Below are positions 35,774 to 44,230 of a stretch of DNA of 64,000 bases, piece after piece (position 1 is the stretch's first letter; each line of letters begins with the position of its first letter). The stretch covers positions 434,001-498,000 of the forward strand of contig JADJNZ010000001.1 of NCBI GenBank assembly GCA_016714015.1. The letters are read 5' to 3'. This DNA comes from Gemmatimonadota bacterium (GTDB lineage: Bacteria > Gemmatimonadota > Gemmatimonadetes > Gemmatimonadales > Gemmatimonadaceae). The notes beneath the pieces were generated by a model, which did not search any database, was not told the DNA's origin, and was given only the letters and a program-made list of their open reading frames with translations. The position numbers were made by a program, and so were the translations under genes.

Positions 35774-37852
35774 GTGTCCTCTCCCAGAGACGAGCCAACC
35801 CCCGCGGCGGTCCCGTCCGCCCGCGCCGTCGAACTGCGCCGCCGGCTCGAGCAGGCCGCGCACGAGTACTACGTCCTCGACCGCCCGTCGCTCAGCGACC
35901 GCGAGTACGACGCGCTCTTCCGCGAGCTGCAGGCGCTCGAGCGCGACCACCCCGAGCTGCGCGACGCGGACTCCCCCACCGCGCGCGTGGGCGCGACGGT
36001 CTCCGAGAGCCACCTCGCCAAGCACACCCACCTCGTCCCGATGGCGTCGCTCGACAATGCCTTCGACGAGACCGAGCTCGCCGAGTGGGAGACGCGGCTC
36101 GGCAAGCTCGTCGGCGAGGCCACGCGCGCCGAAGGGTATTGCTGCGAACTCAAGATCGACGGCGCGGCCGTCTCGCTCACCTATCGAGACGGCACCCTCG
36201 CGGTGGCGGCAACGCGTGGCAACGGCACCGTGGGCGAGGACGTCACCGCCAACGCGCGCACCATCGCCGACATCCCGCGCCACCTCGACGGGGCGAACTG
36301 GCCGGCGACCATCGAGATCCGCGGCGAGGTCTACATGACCTTCGACGGGTTCGAACGGATGAACGCCGATCGCGCGAAGGCCGGCGAGGCCGTCTTCGCC
36401 AACCCGCGCAACTCGGCGGCCGGCGCGTTGCGCCAGAAGGATCCGCGCGAGACGGCGAAGAAGCCGCTGCGGTTCTACGGCTACGCCTTCGCGGTGCCGG
36501 GCAACGAGGCGTTGCCGTTCCGCACGCAGTGGGAGCTGCTCGAGACCCTCGCGTCGTGGGGGATCCCCGTCGCGCCGCATCGCCGTGCCTGCGCCACGCT
36601 CGAGGAGGTTCACGAGTGGGCGCGCGCCCTCGAGTCGACCATCCGCCCCGAACTCCCCTTCGCGATCGACGGCGGCGTGGTGAAGGTCAACCAGCTCACG
36701 CTGCAGTCGGAACTCGGCGTGGTGGGCGGCCGCGTGCCGCGCTGGGCGATCGCGCGGAAGTTCGCGCCCGACATCGCCGAGACGACGCTGCTCGACATCG
36801 AGGTGCAGGTGGGACGCACCGGCGCGCTCACGCCGCGCGCCGTGCTGGCTTCCGTCGAGGTCGGCGGCGCGACGATCAACTACGCCACGCTCCACAACTT
36901 CGAGCTCGTGGCCGAGAAGGACCTGCGGATCGGCGACACCGTCCTGGTGAAGCGGGCCGGCGAGGTGATCCCGCAGATCCTCGGGCCGGTGCCGGAGAAG
37001 CGCACCGGCGACGAGCGCGTCGTCACGGCGCCGTCGCAGTGCCCGATCTGCGGCACCCCGGCGGTGCGCGACGAGGAGGAGGTCGCGAGCTACTGCCCCA
37101 ATGTCGTCTGTCCAGGCCGTCGGCTCGAGGCGCTCGCGCACTTCACCTCGCGCGATGCGATGGATATCCGGGGGCTGAGCTACCAGCGACTGGAGCAGCT
37201 GATCGCGGCCGGGATGGTCCAGGACGCGGGTGACATCTACTCGCTGACCGCCGAACAGGTCGCGGGGCTCGAGCGGTTCGCGGAGCGCAGCGCGGAGCAG
37301 CTCATCCTCGCCATCGAGACCTCGAAGCAGCAGCCGCTCTCGCGCCTGCTCAACGCCATCGGCATCCGGCACGTGGGCGCGGAGTCGGCGAAGCTCCTCG
37401 CGCGGAGCTTCGGGACGCTCGACGCGCTCGAAGCGGCAACGGTGGAGGAGCTGGAGGCGTTGCATGGCGTGGGGCATACCATGGCCGAGGCGGTGCATAC
37501 CTTCCTGCATGACCCGGCCGCGGTCGGGCTCCTCGGCAAGCTCCGGGCGGCGGGCGTGAGGACGGACGAACCCCGGGCGGCGGCGGTCGATGGTGTCTTC
37601 AAGGGCATGAAGATCGTCCTCACCGGGACGCTCCCGACGCTCTCGCGCGGTCAGGCGACCGAACTCGTGGAGAACGCCGGGGGCAAGGTGACGAGTTCGG
37701 TCTCCAAGGCCACCGATCTCGTAGTCGCAGGCGAGGAGGCGGGGAGCAAGCTGGAGAAGGCGCAACAGCTGGGTGTGCTCGTGATCGACGAAGCCGAACT
37801 GAAGCGGCGCCTTGGCGCTTTGAGCGGTAGACCCTCAGCACAGGACCGATGA
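35774..37852 (+). CDS. ligA: NAD-dependent DNA ligase LigA
   Basis: A 692-residue ligase: an Ia domain (AAHEYYVLDRPSLSDREYDALF, about 28-49), the adenylation domain with Lys127 in ELKIDG, an OB fold, the four-Cys zinc finger (CPICG then YCPNVVCPG), a HhH domain, and a C-terminal BRCT domain (GMKIVLTGTL onward). It seals nicks in replication and repair. The start is uncertain: I use GTG at 35774 (VSSPRDEPTP), as the divergent deoA begins at 35736. The V4R gene overlaps the stop (ATGA). Confidence 0.95.
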   Translation: MSSPRDEPTPAAVPSARAVELRRRLEQAAHEYYVLDRPSLSDREYDALFRELQALERDHPELRDADSPTARVGATVSESHLAKHTHLVPMASLDNAFDETELAEWETRLGKLVGEATRAEGYCCELKIDGAAVSLTYRDGTLAVAATRGNGTVGEDVTANARTIADIPRHLDGANWPATIEIRGEVYMTFDGFERMNADRAKAGEAVFANPRNSAAGALRQKDPRETAKKPLRFYGYAFAVPGNEALPFRTQWELLETLASWGIPVAPHRRACATLEEVHEWARALESTIRPELPFAIDGGVVKVNQLTLQSELGVVGGRVPRWAIARKFAPDIAETTLLDIEVQVGRTGALTPRAVLASVEVGGATINYATLHNFELVAEKDLRIGDTVLVKRAGEVIPQILGPVPEKRTGDERVVTAPSQCPICGTPAVRDEEEVASYCPNVVCPGRRLEALAHFTSRDAMDIRGLSYQRLEQLIAAGMVQDAGDIYSLTAEQVAGLERFAERSAEQLILAIETSKQQPLSRLLNAIGIRHVGAESAKLLARSFGTLDALEAATVEELEALHGVGHTMAEAVHTFLHDPAAVGLLGKLRAAGVRTDEPRAAAVDGVFKGMKIVLTGTLPTLSRGQATELVENAGGKVTSSVSKATDLVVAGEEAGSKLEKAQQLGVLVIDEAELKRRLGALSGRPSAQDR

Positions 37853-38406
37853 TGACGACCCTTTCCATCAGCCCCGCCACGCTCTCCTCGGTCCCGCACA
37901 GCTCGCTGCGCGCGCTGCGCGGCGCCCTCGTGCGCACCATGGGCGACGGCTTCGCCTCGGTGCTGCAGGAGGCGGGCTACGCGGGCGGCGCGGCCGTCTT
38001 CGAGGCCTTCCGCGATTGGTGCCTCGACCAGGGAATGGGCGCGGCGGAGTCCCTGCCGCTGAGCCGCTTCCAGAGTGCCGCCGCGCGGTTCTTCTCCGAG
38101 GCGGGCTGGGGAACGGTGACCATCAACGCGCTGGGCGACGCCGCGGTCGCGTTCGACAGCCCGGACTGGTCGGAAGCCGAGCCGGAGGCGGCGATGCCGT
38201 ACCCCTCGTGCTACTACTCGGCGGGACTCCTCGCCGACTTCTTCGGCCGCGTCGCCGACGGCCAGCTGGGCTGCATGGAGGTCGAGTGCCGGTCGAACGG
38301 GGCATCGCGCTGCCGCTTCCTGCTCGCGAGCCCCGAGGTCCTCGCCCACGTCTACCAGCGCCTGACCGAGGGCGTGGGGTACGAGACGGCGCTGGCACAG
38401 CTGTAA
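37849..38406 (+). CDS. V4R domain protein
   Basis: A 185-residue protein. The second half (about 118-165: CYYSAGLLADFFGRV then ECRSNGASRCRFLL) matches the V4R (4-vinyl reductase) domain, which binds small hydrophobic ligands and is found in XylR-like regulators and heme- or chlorophyll-related proteins. There is no DNA-binding or output domain. It may be a stand-alone ligand sensor. It overlaps ligA by 4 nt (ATGA; a second ATG follows at 37852), but a functional link is unclear. Confidence 0.8.
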   Translation: MMTTLSISPATLSSVPHSSLRALRGALVRTMGDGFASVLQEAGYAGGAAVFEAFRDWCLDQGMGAAESLPLSRFQSAAARFFSEAGWGTVTINALGDAAVAFDSPDWSEAEPEAAMPYPSCYYSAGLLADFFGRVADGQLGCMEVECRSNGASRCRFLLASPEVLAHVYQRLTEGVGYETALAQL

Positions 38407-38425
38407 AGGCGCCAGGATGATCGAA

Positions 38426-38458
38426 ACGGGGGGCGCGGCCGAAGGCCGCGCCCCCCGT
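38426..38458. terminator. Bidirectional terminator between the V4R and cupredoxin genes
   Basis: A perfect 15-bp stem (38426-38440 with 38444-38458) with a 3-nt GAA loop. It lies 20 nt after the V4R stop and 18 nt before the end of the minus-strand cupredoxin gene, so it fits both. A short A run precedes the plus-strand arm, giving U residues on the minus side. Confidence 0.8.
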
Positions 38459-38475
38459 GAACGTTCGACCACTGT

Positions 38476-38832
38476 TCAGTTGACGGTGATCGTCCCGGTC
38501 ATCCCCGCGTGCAGCGAGCACTGGTACGGGAAGTTGCCGGCCGCCGCGAAGGTGCGCGTGTAGGTCCCGCTCGACTGGTCGGGCGAGGTCGGGCCGTCGG
38601 CGAAGGTGACGTTGTGGGTGTTCGCCGAAGGGCTCCAGCGGAACGTCACCGTGGTGCCGACGGCGACGGTGCGGGTGGCCGGCGAGAACGAGTTGTTGCG
38701 GACACTCACCTCGTCCGCGGGCACGGGGCCGGTGGCCTCGTCGCTGCTGCAGGACGCGGTAAGGGCGAGCGCGGCGAGGCCGATCCCGCGCACGAGGCGG
38801 CGGCGCAGGGCAGCGAGGGAACCAGCGAGCAT
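38476..38832 (-). CDS. Cupredoxin-fold lipoprotein
   Basis: A 118-residue protein. A lipoprotein signal ends in LALTASC (lipobox Cys28). The mature part is a plastocyanin/azurin-like type-1 copper domain: NTHNVTF gives the first His, YQCSLHAGM gives Cys, His and Met, the complete ligand set. It is probably an electron carrier anchored in the envelope. Single gene between two terminator and promoter regions. Confidence 0.88.
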   Translation of the reverse strand: MLAGSLAALRRRLVRGIGLAALALTASCSSDEATGPVPADEVSVRNNSFSPATRTVAVGTTVTFRWSPSANTHNVTFADGPTSPDQSSGTYTRTFAAAGNFPYQCSLHAGMTGTITVN

Positions 38833-38937
38833 CGGATCTCCGGCAGTGGGGGTGACAGCGAGGGCCGGACGCCGCGCGGCGTCCGGCCCTCATCCTACCC
38901 CGGCAGAGGCTTCGGCGTGACGAGGCGACCCCGTCCG

Positions 38938-39465
38938 TCAGTACCGGCCACCATCCTCGTACTTCGGGTTCTTCCGGAGTTGCCCGTCCACGATCGTCTC
39001 CCGGTCCCAGGGCAGCACGATCATGCTCTCGGTCTCGAGCGCATGGAAATCCGGCTTGTAGCTGCCGGTCCGGAACGACACCGCCGTGCGCACCTCGGCC
39101 GCGCCGGCGTTGATGATCGCGGCGCGCGCGAGCCGCATCGTGTCGCCGGCGTTGCAGGTCTCGTCGACGATGAGGACGCGACGGCCGAGGACGTCGGCGG
39201 GGGCCGCCGAGAGCACCGCGGGGGTGTCGCGCACGGTCTCGGCGCGGAAGCGGCGGCTGACGATGATCGAGTGGAACGGCCGGTCAAGCATCGCGGCCAC
39301 CACCGCACCCGGGACGACGCCGGCGGTCGCGACGCCGACGACGAGCTCGGGATCGAAATCCTTGGACACCTTCAGGGCCAGCGCCCGGGAGAGCTCGCCG
39401 AAGAGGGGCCAGTCCACGTGCATGGTCTCGCGGACGGGGATCGGCGGACTCTTGCGGGGCGGCAT
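38938..39465 (-). CDS. Phosphoribosyltransferase family protein
   Basis: A 175-residue type-I phosphoribosyltransferase. The PRPP-binding motif is VLIVDETCNAGDTM (97-110), with VGVATAGVVPGAVVAAML upstream as the PP loop. The domain is shorter than HGPRT or Xpt. The acceptor is unknown; comM-like or purine/pyrimidine salvage roles are possible. The start ATG at 39465 has GAGG seven bases upstream; an internal ATG lies at 39423. A candidate TAGGTT -10 element is at 39499-39504. Confidence 0.85.
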   Translation of the reverse strand: MPPRKSPPIPVRETMHVDWPLFGELSRALALKVSKDFDPELVVGVATAGVVPGAVVAAMLDRPFHSIIVSRRFRAETVRDTPAVLSAAPADVLGRRVLIVDETCNAGDTMRLARAAIINAGAAEVRTAVSFRTGSYKPDFHALETESMIVLPWDRETIVDGQLRKNPKYEDGGRY

Positions 39466-39498
39466 CGGGAGGCCTCGGGCGGGATGGGGTATGCACGC

Positions 39499-39562
39499 AA
39501 CCTAGGGGGGTGCTCCGGCGGACGGAATGCGGTTGCTGGGGGTCCCGCCCATCTATAGCTTG
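39499..39562. promoter_or_regulatory. Divergent promoter region: TAGGTT (minus) and TATAGCTTG (plus)
   Basis: TAGGTT on the minus strand (39499-39504) serves the phosphoribosyltransferase gene. TATAGCTTG on the plus strand (39554-39562) lies about 33 nt before the TPR gene ATG. Both fit TAnnnT. No good -35 is visible for either. Confidence 0.45.
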
Positions 39563-39595
39563 TGCGGGATACCCGCCTCTCCCGATACGCCAGCC

Positions 39596-40048
39596 ATGTC
39601 ATTCTGGGACCGCCTCTTCGGCGGCCGCTCCGAGTCCCAACAGAACCGGCAGCGTCTCGACTACTTGAACGAGGCGCTGGTCTTGGAGCGTCAGGGCGAC
39701 TTCGACGCCGCCGTGACGAGCTATCGCCTCGCGTTGCGCGAGCGCCCGAACGACCTGAAGATCCTCCAGAACATGGCGATCGCGCTCACGAAGATCGGGC
39801 GCGTGGAGGAGGCCATCCGCGCCTATCGCAAGGCGCTCGAGATCGACCCATCGCTCGGCGGGTCCCACTACGGGCTCGCGTTCCTGCTCATCAAGCGCGG
39901 CGACGCGACCGGTGCGATCAAGCACCTGTCGGCGTTCCTCGCGCATCCGCCCGAAGGACCCGACGCGGCGCGCTGGGTGGCGCATGCGCAGGGCACGCTC
40001 GATCAACTGCGCGCTCCCGACGGGATCGCGCCTCAAGCCGGGGAGTGA
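39596..40048 (+). CDS. TPR protein
   Basis: A 150-residue protein with about three tetratricopeptide repeats (residues 20-125: LNEALVLERQGDFDAAVTSY, NMAIALTKIGRVEEAIRAYR, GLAFLLIKRGDATGAIKHL). An N-terminal WDRLFGGRS stretch is typical of small adaptor proteins. The ParA gene begins 1 nt after its stop with a GGGGAG ribosome binding site, so they form a pair and the TPR protein may be the ParA partner. Confidence 0.8.
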   Translation: MSFWDRLFGGRSESQQNRQRLDYLNEALVLERQGDFDAAVTSYRLALRERPNDLKILQNMAIALTKIGRVEEAIRAYRKALEIDPSLGGSHYGLAFLLIKRGDATGAIKHLSAFLAHPPEGPDAARWVAHAQGTLDQLRAPDGIAPQAGE

Positions 40049-40049
40049 C

Positions 40050-40820
40050 GTGGGGACCGTCCTCGCGATCGTGAGCCAGAAGGGCGGCGTCGGCAAGACG
40101 ACGACCGCCGTGAACCTCGCCGCCGCGTTCGCGCGCCGCGGCCTCAAGACGCTGCTCGTCGACGTGGACCCGCAGGGCTCGGTGCGCTTCGGCGCCGGCC
40201 TCCGCCGCGGCCACCCGACGTACGGCTTCGCCGACTACCTCTCGGGCGAGCGCGAACTGCGCGACGTGCTCCTCCCGACGATGCTCCCCTGGCTCCGCGT
40301 GATGCTCGCGGGCAGCGTCACCGACGAGGCGGACCACACGCGCTACGGTGAGCAGATCGCGTCGTCCGATCTCCTGTCGAAGATGCTCGGCGCGGCCGCC
40401 GAACGCTGTGACATCGTGGTCGTGGACACGCCACCGGGCCTCGGTCCCGTCACGCGCGCTACGCTCGCCGCCTCGGACCGTGTGCTGATCCCGCTCCAGG
40501 CCGAGCCGCTCGCGCTGCAGACGACCCCGCAGATCCTCCGCGGGGTACAGGACATCGTGAGCACCCACGAACGACTCGTCTTCGACGGCATCCTCCTGAC
40601 GATGTACGAGGAGGGGAATCCGGCGTGCGAGACGACCGCGAACTACATCCGCGAGAAGGTCCCGGCGCACCTGATGATGGACATCGTCGTGCCGCGGAGC
40701 CATGCGGTCGCCGAGGCGTTCGCGGCCGGGCAGCCGGCGGTGGTGCGCGCGGCCTCCGATCCCGCGTCGCAGGCGTACGTGAACCTCGCGACACGACTCG
40801 CCGAACGGCTCGGTCTGTGA
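40050..40820 (+). CDS. ParA/Soj-like ATPase
   Basis: A 256-residue deviant-Walker ATPase. The motif KGGVGKTT (11-18) carries both signature Lys11 and Lys16. The switch motif VDVDPQGS (about 38-45) and the VVVDTPPGLG strand (about 120-129) follow. No parB gene is next to it; instead the gene sits in a TPR-ParA-lipoprotein triad. It may position a cell-envelope or other cargo rather than the chromosome. GTG start with GGGGAGTGAC upstream; the lipoprotein gene overlaps its stop by 4 nt (GTGA). Confidence 0.9.
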   Translation: MGTVLAIVSQKGGVGKTTTAVNLAAAFARRGLKTLLVDVDPQGSVRFGAGLRRGHPTYGFADYLSGERELRDVLLPTMLPWLRVMLAGSVTDEADHTRYGEQIASSDLLSKMLGAAAERCDIVVVDTPPGLGPVTRATLAASDRVLIPLQAEPLALQTTPQILRGVQDIVSTHERLVFDGILLTMYEEGNPACETTANYIREKVPAHLMMDIVVPRSHAVAEAFAAGQPAVVRAASDPASQAYVNLATRLAERLGL

Positions 40821-41629
40821 TCCGTCCGCACCGTCGTCGGGCCGGTCGCCGTGCGGTGCTCGCCGCGTGCGCGGCGCTCGGCATCGCCGTCGCCTGCGCC
40901 GACCTCGGGACCGGGCTGGACGAGGTGTCGTACATCGCCTTCGACCGCATCCCGTACCCGGCGCTCATCGCCGGAGACACGATGCGCGACTCGCTCGGCG
41001 CGGCCGCGCCGCTTCGCGCGAGCGCGTTCGACGCAGGGGGCCGCGAGATCACCGGGGCCGCCTTCACCTATCTCACGCTCGACACCGGCGTCACCATCGA
41101 CGCCGACGGCTTCCTGCGCGCGACCACCCGACGCGACGGCACCGTGCGCCTGGTCGCCTCCTTCAACGGACTCCAGACCGACGACCGCACGGTGCGCGTC
41201 ACGCGCCGGCCGGACTCGCTCCTCACGTCGGGCGCCACCGCGCTCTCGCTCTCGTACGTGATCCCCGATGTCGCGGCGACGAACATCAGTCCGGAGCTGC
41301 GCGTCTCGCTCGTGAGCCGCGACACCGTCGGCGTCGGCCCCGCCGTCGGCGGCTGGTTGGTGCGATGGACCACCGTCCACGGCACCGACACGCTCGGCGT
41401 GACCGACACGACGCTCGTCGCGTTGCAGACCGCGAACGGGGCGCGGCGCAGCACGGACACCACCGCCGCCGACGGCAGCGCGAGCCGACGCTTGCGGGTC
41501 TTCGCGAACCGCCTGACGGTCGCCGTCGACAGCTTCGTGGTCCTCGCCGACGTACGACTCCACGGCGTGCGCGTGCCGGGCAGCCCGGTCCGCTTCGTCG
41601 TCCGCATCGCCCCCCCCGCCGCGCCCTGA
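40817..41629 (+). CDS. Ig-like lipoprotein
   Basis: A 270-residue protein. A lipobox-like ALGIAVAC at about 21-28 marks a lipidated N-terminus. The mature part is beta-rich with Thr/Val/Asp-rich strands, consistent with two or three bacterial Ig-like (Big-type) domains. No catalytic motif. The GTG start overlaps the ParA stop, an argument that it belongs to the same operon. Function unknown. Confidence 0.7.
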   Translation: MIRPHRRRAGRRAVLAACAALGIAVACADLGTGLDEVSYIAFDRIPYPALIAGDTMRDSLGAAAPLRASAFDAGGREITGAAFTYLTLDTGVTIDADGFLRATTRRDGTVRLVASFNGLQTDDRTVRVTRRPDSLLTSGATALSLSYVIPDVAATNISPELRVSLVSRDTVGVGPAVGGWLVRWTTVHGTDTLGVTDTTLVALQTANGARRSTDTTAADGSASRRLRVFANRLTVAVDSFVVLADVRLHGVRVPGSPVRFVVRIAPPAAP

Positions 41630-41654
41630 TCCCCCCAGCCCGAGCCGGACTCCC

Positions 41655-43475
41655 ATGCACGCTTCCGGTGGACCCCGCCCCGCGCCGACCACGCTGACCG
41701 CGATCTTCTTCGACGCCGTCGAGCGCCACGCGCTGCCCAACGCGTACCAGTACAAGAAGGACGGCAAGTACACGCCCCTCTCGCACGCCGACGTGCTGCG
41801 ACGCGCGCGATGCCTCTCGCTCGGGCTCACCGCCCTCGGCGTCCAGCGCGGCGACCGCATCGGGATCATGTCGGAGAACCGTCCCGAGTGGGCGATCGCC
41901 GACTGGGCCTGCCTCGGCGGCGGGATGACCGACGTGCCGATCTATCCGACGCTCCCCGCCGACCAGATCGTGCATCCGCTCAACGACTCGGGCGCGGTCG
42001 TGCTCTTCGTGTCGAGTGCCCAGCAGGCGGAGAAGGCGGCGTCGGTGCGCGCGCAGTTCAAGACGGTGCGCACCATCGTCTGCTTCGCGGAGCCCAAGGT
42101 CGCCGGGGCGGACCTGACGATCGCGGAGCTCGAGGCGAAGGGGGCGGCGCTCGACTCGCCGTCGAAGGCGTCGGAATGGAAGGCAGGGGCACTCGCCGTC
42201 CAGCCGAACGACCTCGCGACGCTCATCTACACCTCCGGCACGACCGGCCTCCCGAAGGGCGTGATGCTCACGCACGACAACATCGCGTCGAACGTCCGCG
42301 CCTCGCAGCAGAAGGTGCCGCTCGTGGCCGGCGAGGTCGCGCTGAGCTTCCTGCCGCTCTCGCACATCTTCGAGCGGATGGGCGACTACCTGTTCTTCTC
42401 GTGCGGCGTGAGCATCGCCTACGCGGAGAGCATCGACACGGTGCCGTTCAACCTCTCGGAGGTGCGACCGCACTTCGCGATGTCGGTGCCGCGCCTGTTC
42501 GAGAAGATGTACGCCCGCGTGATCGAGAACGCCGTCTCCGGCGGGGCGCTCAAGGCGCGCATCTTCCACTGGGCGCGCGGCGTCGCTGACCGCTGGGCGG
42601 ATGAGACGCTCGCGGGACGCCAGCCGGGCGGATTCCTCGCCTGGCAGTACGGCCTCGCACAGAAGCTCGTGTTCAGCAAGCTCAAGGAGCGCACCGGCGG
42701 CCGGCTCCGCTATTTCGTCTCCGGCGGCGCGCCGCTCGCGCCGTCGATCAACAAGTTCTTCTATGCCGCCGGACTCACGATCCTCGAGGGCTACGGCCTC
42801 ACCGAGACGTCACCCGTGATCGCGGTGAACAGCCCGGATGCGTTCCGCATCGGCTCGGTGGGCAAGGCGGTCGCCGGCGTCGAGATCCGCATCGCCGAGG
42901 ACGGCGAGATCCTGACCAAGGGCCCGCACGTCATGCAGGGCTACTACAACCGCCCCGACGCCACCGCCGAAGCGATCGACGCCGACGGCTGGTTCCACAC
43001 GGGGGACATCGGCGTGCTCGAGGATGGCTTCCTGCGCATCACCGACCGCAAGAAGGACATCATCGTGACCGCGGGCGGCAAGAACATCGCGCCGCAGCCG
43101 ATCGAGAACCGCATCAAGATGAGCAAGTACGTGTCGCAGGCGGTGATGATCGGCGACAAGCGGAAGTATCCGATCGTGCTCGTCGTGCCGAACTGGGACA
43201 ACCTGGAGAAGTGGGCCGCGCTGAAGAACATCATCTGGACCGAGCGCCGGCAGTTGCTCGAGATGCCGACCATCCGCGCGAAGATGGACAAGGAGGTGCG
43301 CAGCACGATCGAGGGGCTCGCGAGCTTCGAATCGCCCAAGAAGATCGGCCTGCTGGAGCACGACTTCTCGATCGAACGCGGGGAGCTGACGCCGAAGCTC
43401 AGCGTGAAGCGGAAGGTGATCGATGCGAGCTACAAGTCGCTCATCGATGGGCTCTACGCGGGAGAGGAAGGCTGA
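41655..43475 (+). CDS. Long-chain fatty-acid-CoA ligase
   Basis: A 606-residue AMP-forming ligase of the FadD15 type, larger than classic FadD. The AMP-binding P-loop YTSGTTGLPKG is at 192-202. LPLSHIFERMGDY, EGYGLTETSPV and the GWFHTGDIG and TDRKKDIIVTAGGKNIAP stretches are all present. The reaction gives fatty acyl-CoA for beta-oxidation or lipid synthesis. It starts 25 nt after the lipoprotein stop. Confidence 0.96.
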   Translation: MHASGGPRPAPTTLTAIFFDAVERHALPNAYQYKKDGKYTPLSHADVLRRARCLSLGLTALGVQRGDRIGIMSENRPEWAIADWACLGGGMTDVPIYPTLPADQIVHPLNDSGAVVLFVSSAQQAEKAASVRAQFKTVRTIVCFAEPKVAGADLTIAELEAKGAALDSPSKASEWKAGALAVQPNDLATLIYTSGTTGLPKGVMLTHDNIASNVRASQQKVPLVAGEVALSFLPLSHIFERMGDYLFFSCGVSIAYAESIDTVPFNLSEVRPHFAMSVPRLFEKMYARVIENAVSGGALKARIFHWARGVADRWADETLAGRQPGGFLAWQYGLAQKLVFSKLKERTGGRLRYFVSGGAPLAPSINKFFYAAGLTILEGYGLTETSPVIAVNSPDAFRIGSVGKAVAGVEIRIAEDGEILTKGPHVMQGYYNRPDATAEAIDADGWFHTGDIGVLEDGFLRITDRKKDIIVTAGGKNIAPQPIENRIKMSKYVSQAVMIGDKRKYPIVLVVPNWDNLEKWAALKNIIWTERRQLLEMPTIRAKMDKEVRSTIEGLASFESPKKIGLLEHDFSIERGELTPKLSVKRKVIDASYKSLIDGLYAGEEG

Positions 43476-43479
43476 AGGC

Positions 43480-43517
43480 GGAGGGATGCGCGCGCTCCAT
43501 CGCGCGGTCATCCCTCC
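43480..43517. terminator. Convergent terminator after the acyl-CoA ligase
   Basis: The stem GGAGGGATG (43480-43488) pairs with CATCCCTCC (43509-43517), with an inner CGCGCG/CGCGCG helix (43489-43494 with 43501-43506) and a 2-nt bulge. It includes the stop codon of the minus-strand gene. Both converging genes could use it. Confidence 0.7.
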
Positions 43518-44176
43518 ACATCGAGCCGTCGGCCTCTCCCCAGCTCGACGATCGCGCCGGTCACCTCGCGCGCGGCGACCCACTCGCGGTCGTCGCGCGC
43601 GAGTTCATCGAGTCCCGGCGGCGCCACGACGGACGCGGCCGCGACGACCCGGCCGCCGTTCACGATCACGCGCGGCAGGTCTGCGAGGAGCGCGGAGGGG
43701 AGCGACGCGTCGATCGCCGCGCCGCGGAACGTGCCGTCGGTGAACGGGATCGTCGCCGGGGCGCCGAGGACCGCGCAGACCAGGTCGTCGGCCGGCGGCG
43801 CCGGGTCGCCATGCAGCACGATGGCGCTCACGCCCGTCGCCGCGGCGAGTGGCGCGGCGAGCGCGGCGTATCGACCGGCCAGCAGCACCGTACCGCTCGG
43901 ATCACCCAGCCCGAGCAGGGGGATCACGCGCTCGAGATCAGGCAGCGGCGCGGTCGTCGCCGCGTCGCCCGCAGACCCTTCGCCGACGTCGGCGGCGGGC
44001 GGCGACGCCGTGAAGCGCAGCTGGCCCTCGACGAACGGGACCTCCATGTGGCAGACCGGACAGCCGGCGAAGCCCGCCCGCAGTTCCCGATCCCGGGTCT
44101 CGCGGGCGAGCACGATGAGCGGCGTCGGCGCGTGCGCGCCCGGACAGCGGAGCCGTTCGGCGAGATCGAGTCGCAT
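43508..44176 (-). CDS. Hypothetical protein with Cys-rich N-terminus
   Basis: A 222-residue protein. The N-terminal quarter carries a Cys at residue 11 and a CPVC pair near 39-42 (RLRCPGAHAP and FAGCPVCHMEVPFVEG), a layout like Trm112-type or short zinc domains. The rest is alpha/beta with VLLAGRYAALAAPLAA and IVNGGRVVAAASVV segments that resemble a Rossmann-type methyltransferase fold, but no SAM motif is clear. Placed 54 nt after the outer-membrane gene, same strand. Confidence 0.55.
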   Translation of the reverse strand: MRLDLAERLRCPGAHAPTPLIVLARETRDRELRAGFAGCPVCHMEVPFVEGQLRFTASPPAADVGEGSAGDAATTAPLPDLERVIPLLGLGDPSGTVLLAGRYAALAAPLAAATGVSAIVLHGDPAPPADDLVCAVLGAPATIPFTDGTFRGAAIDASLPSALLADLPRVIVNGGRVVAAASVVAPPGLDELARDDREWVAAREVTGAIVELGRGRRLDVEG

Positions 44177-44230
44177 GGGGCGAAGGATCGCCGCCCGCGG
44201 ACGCTCCGGGCAAGCGTGTCCTGCGCCCGA

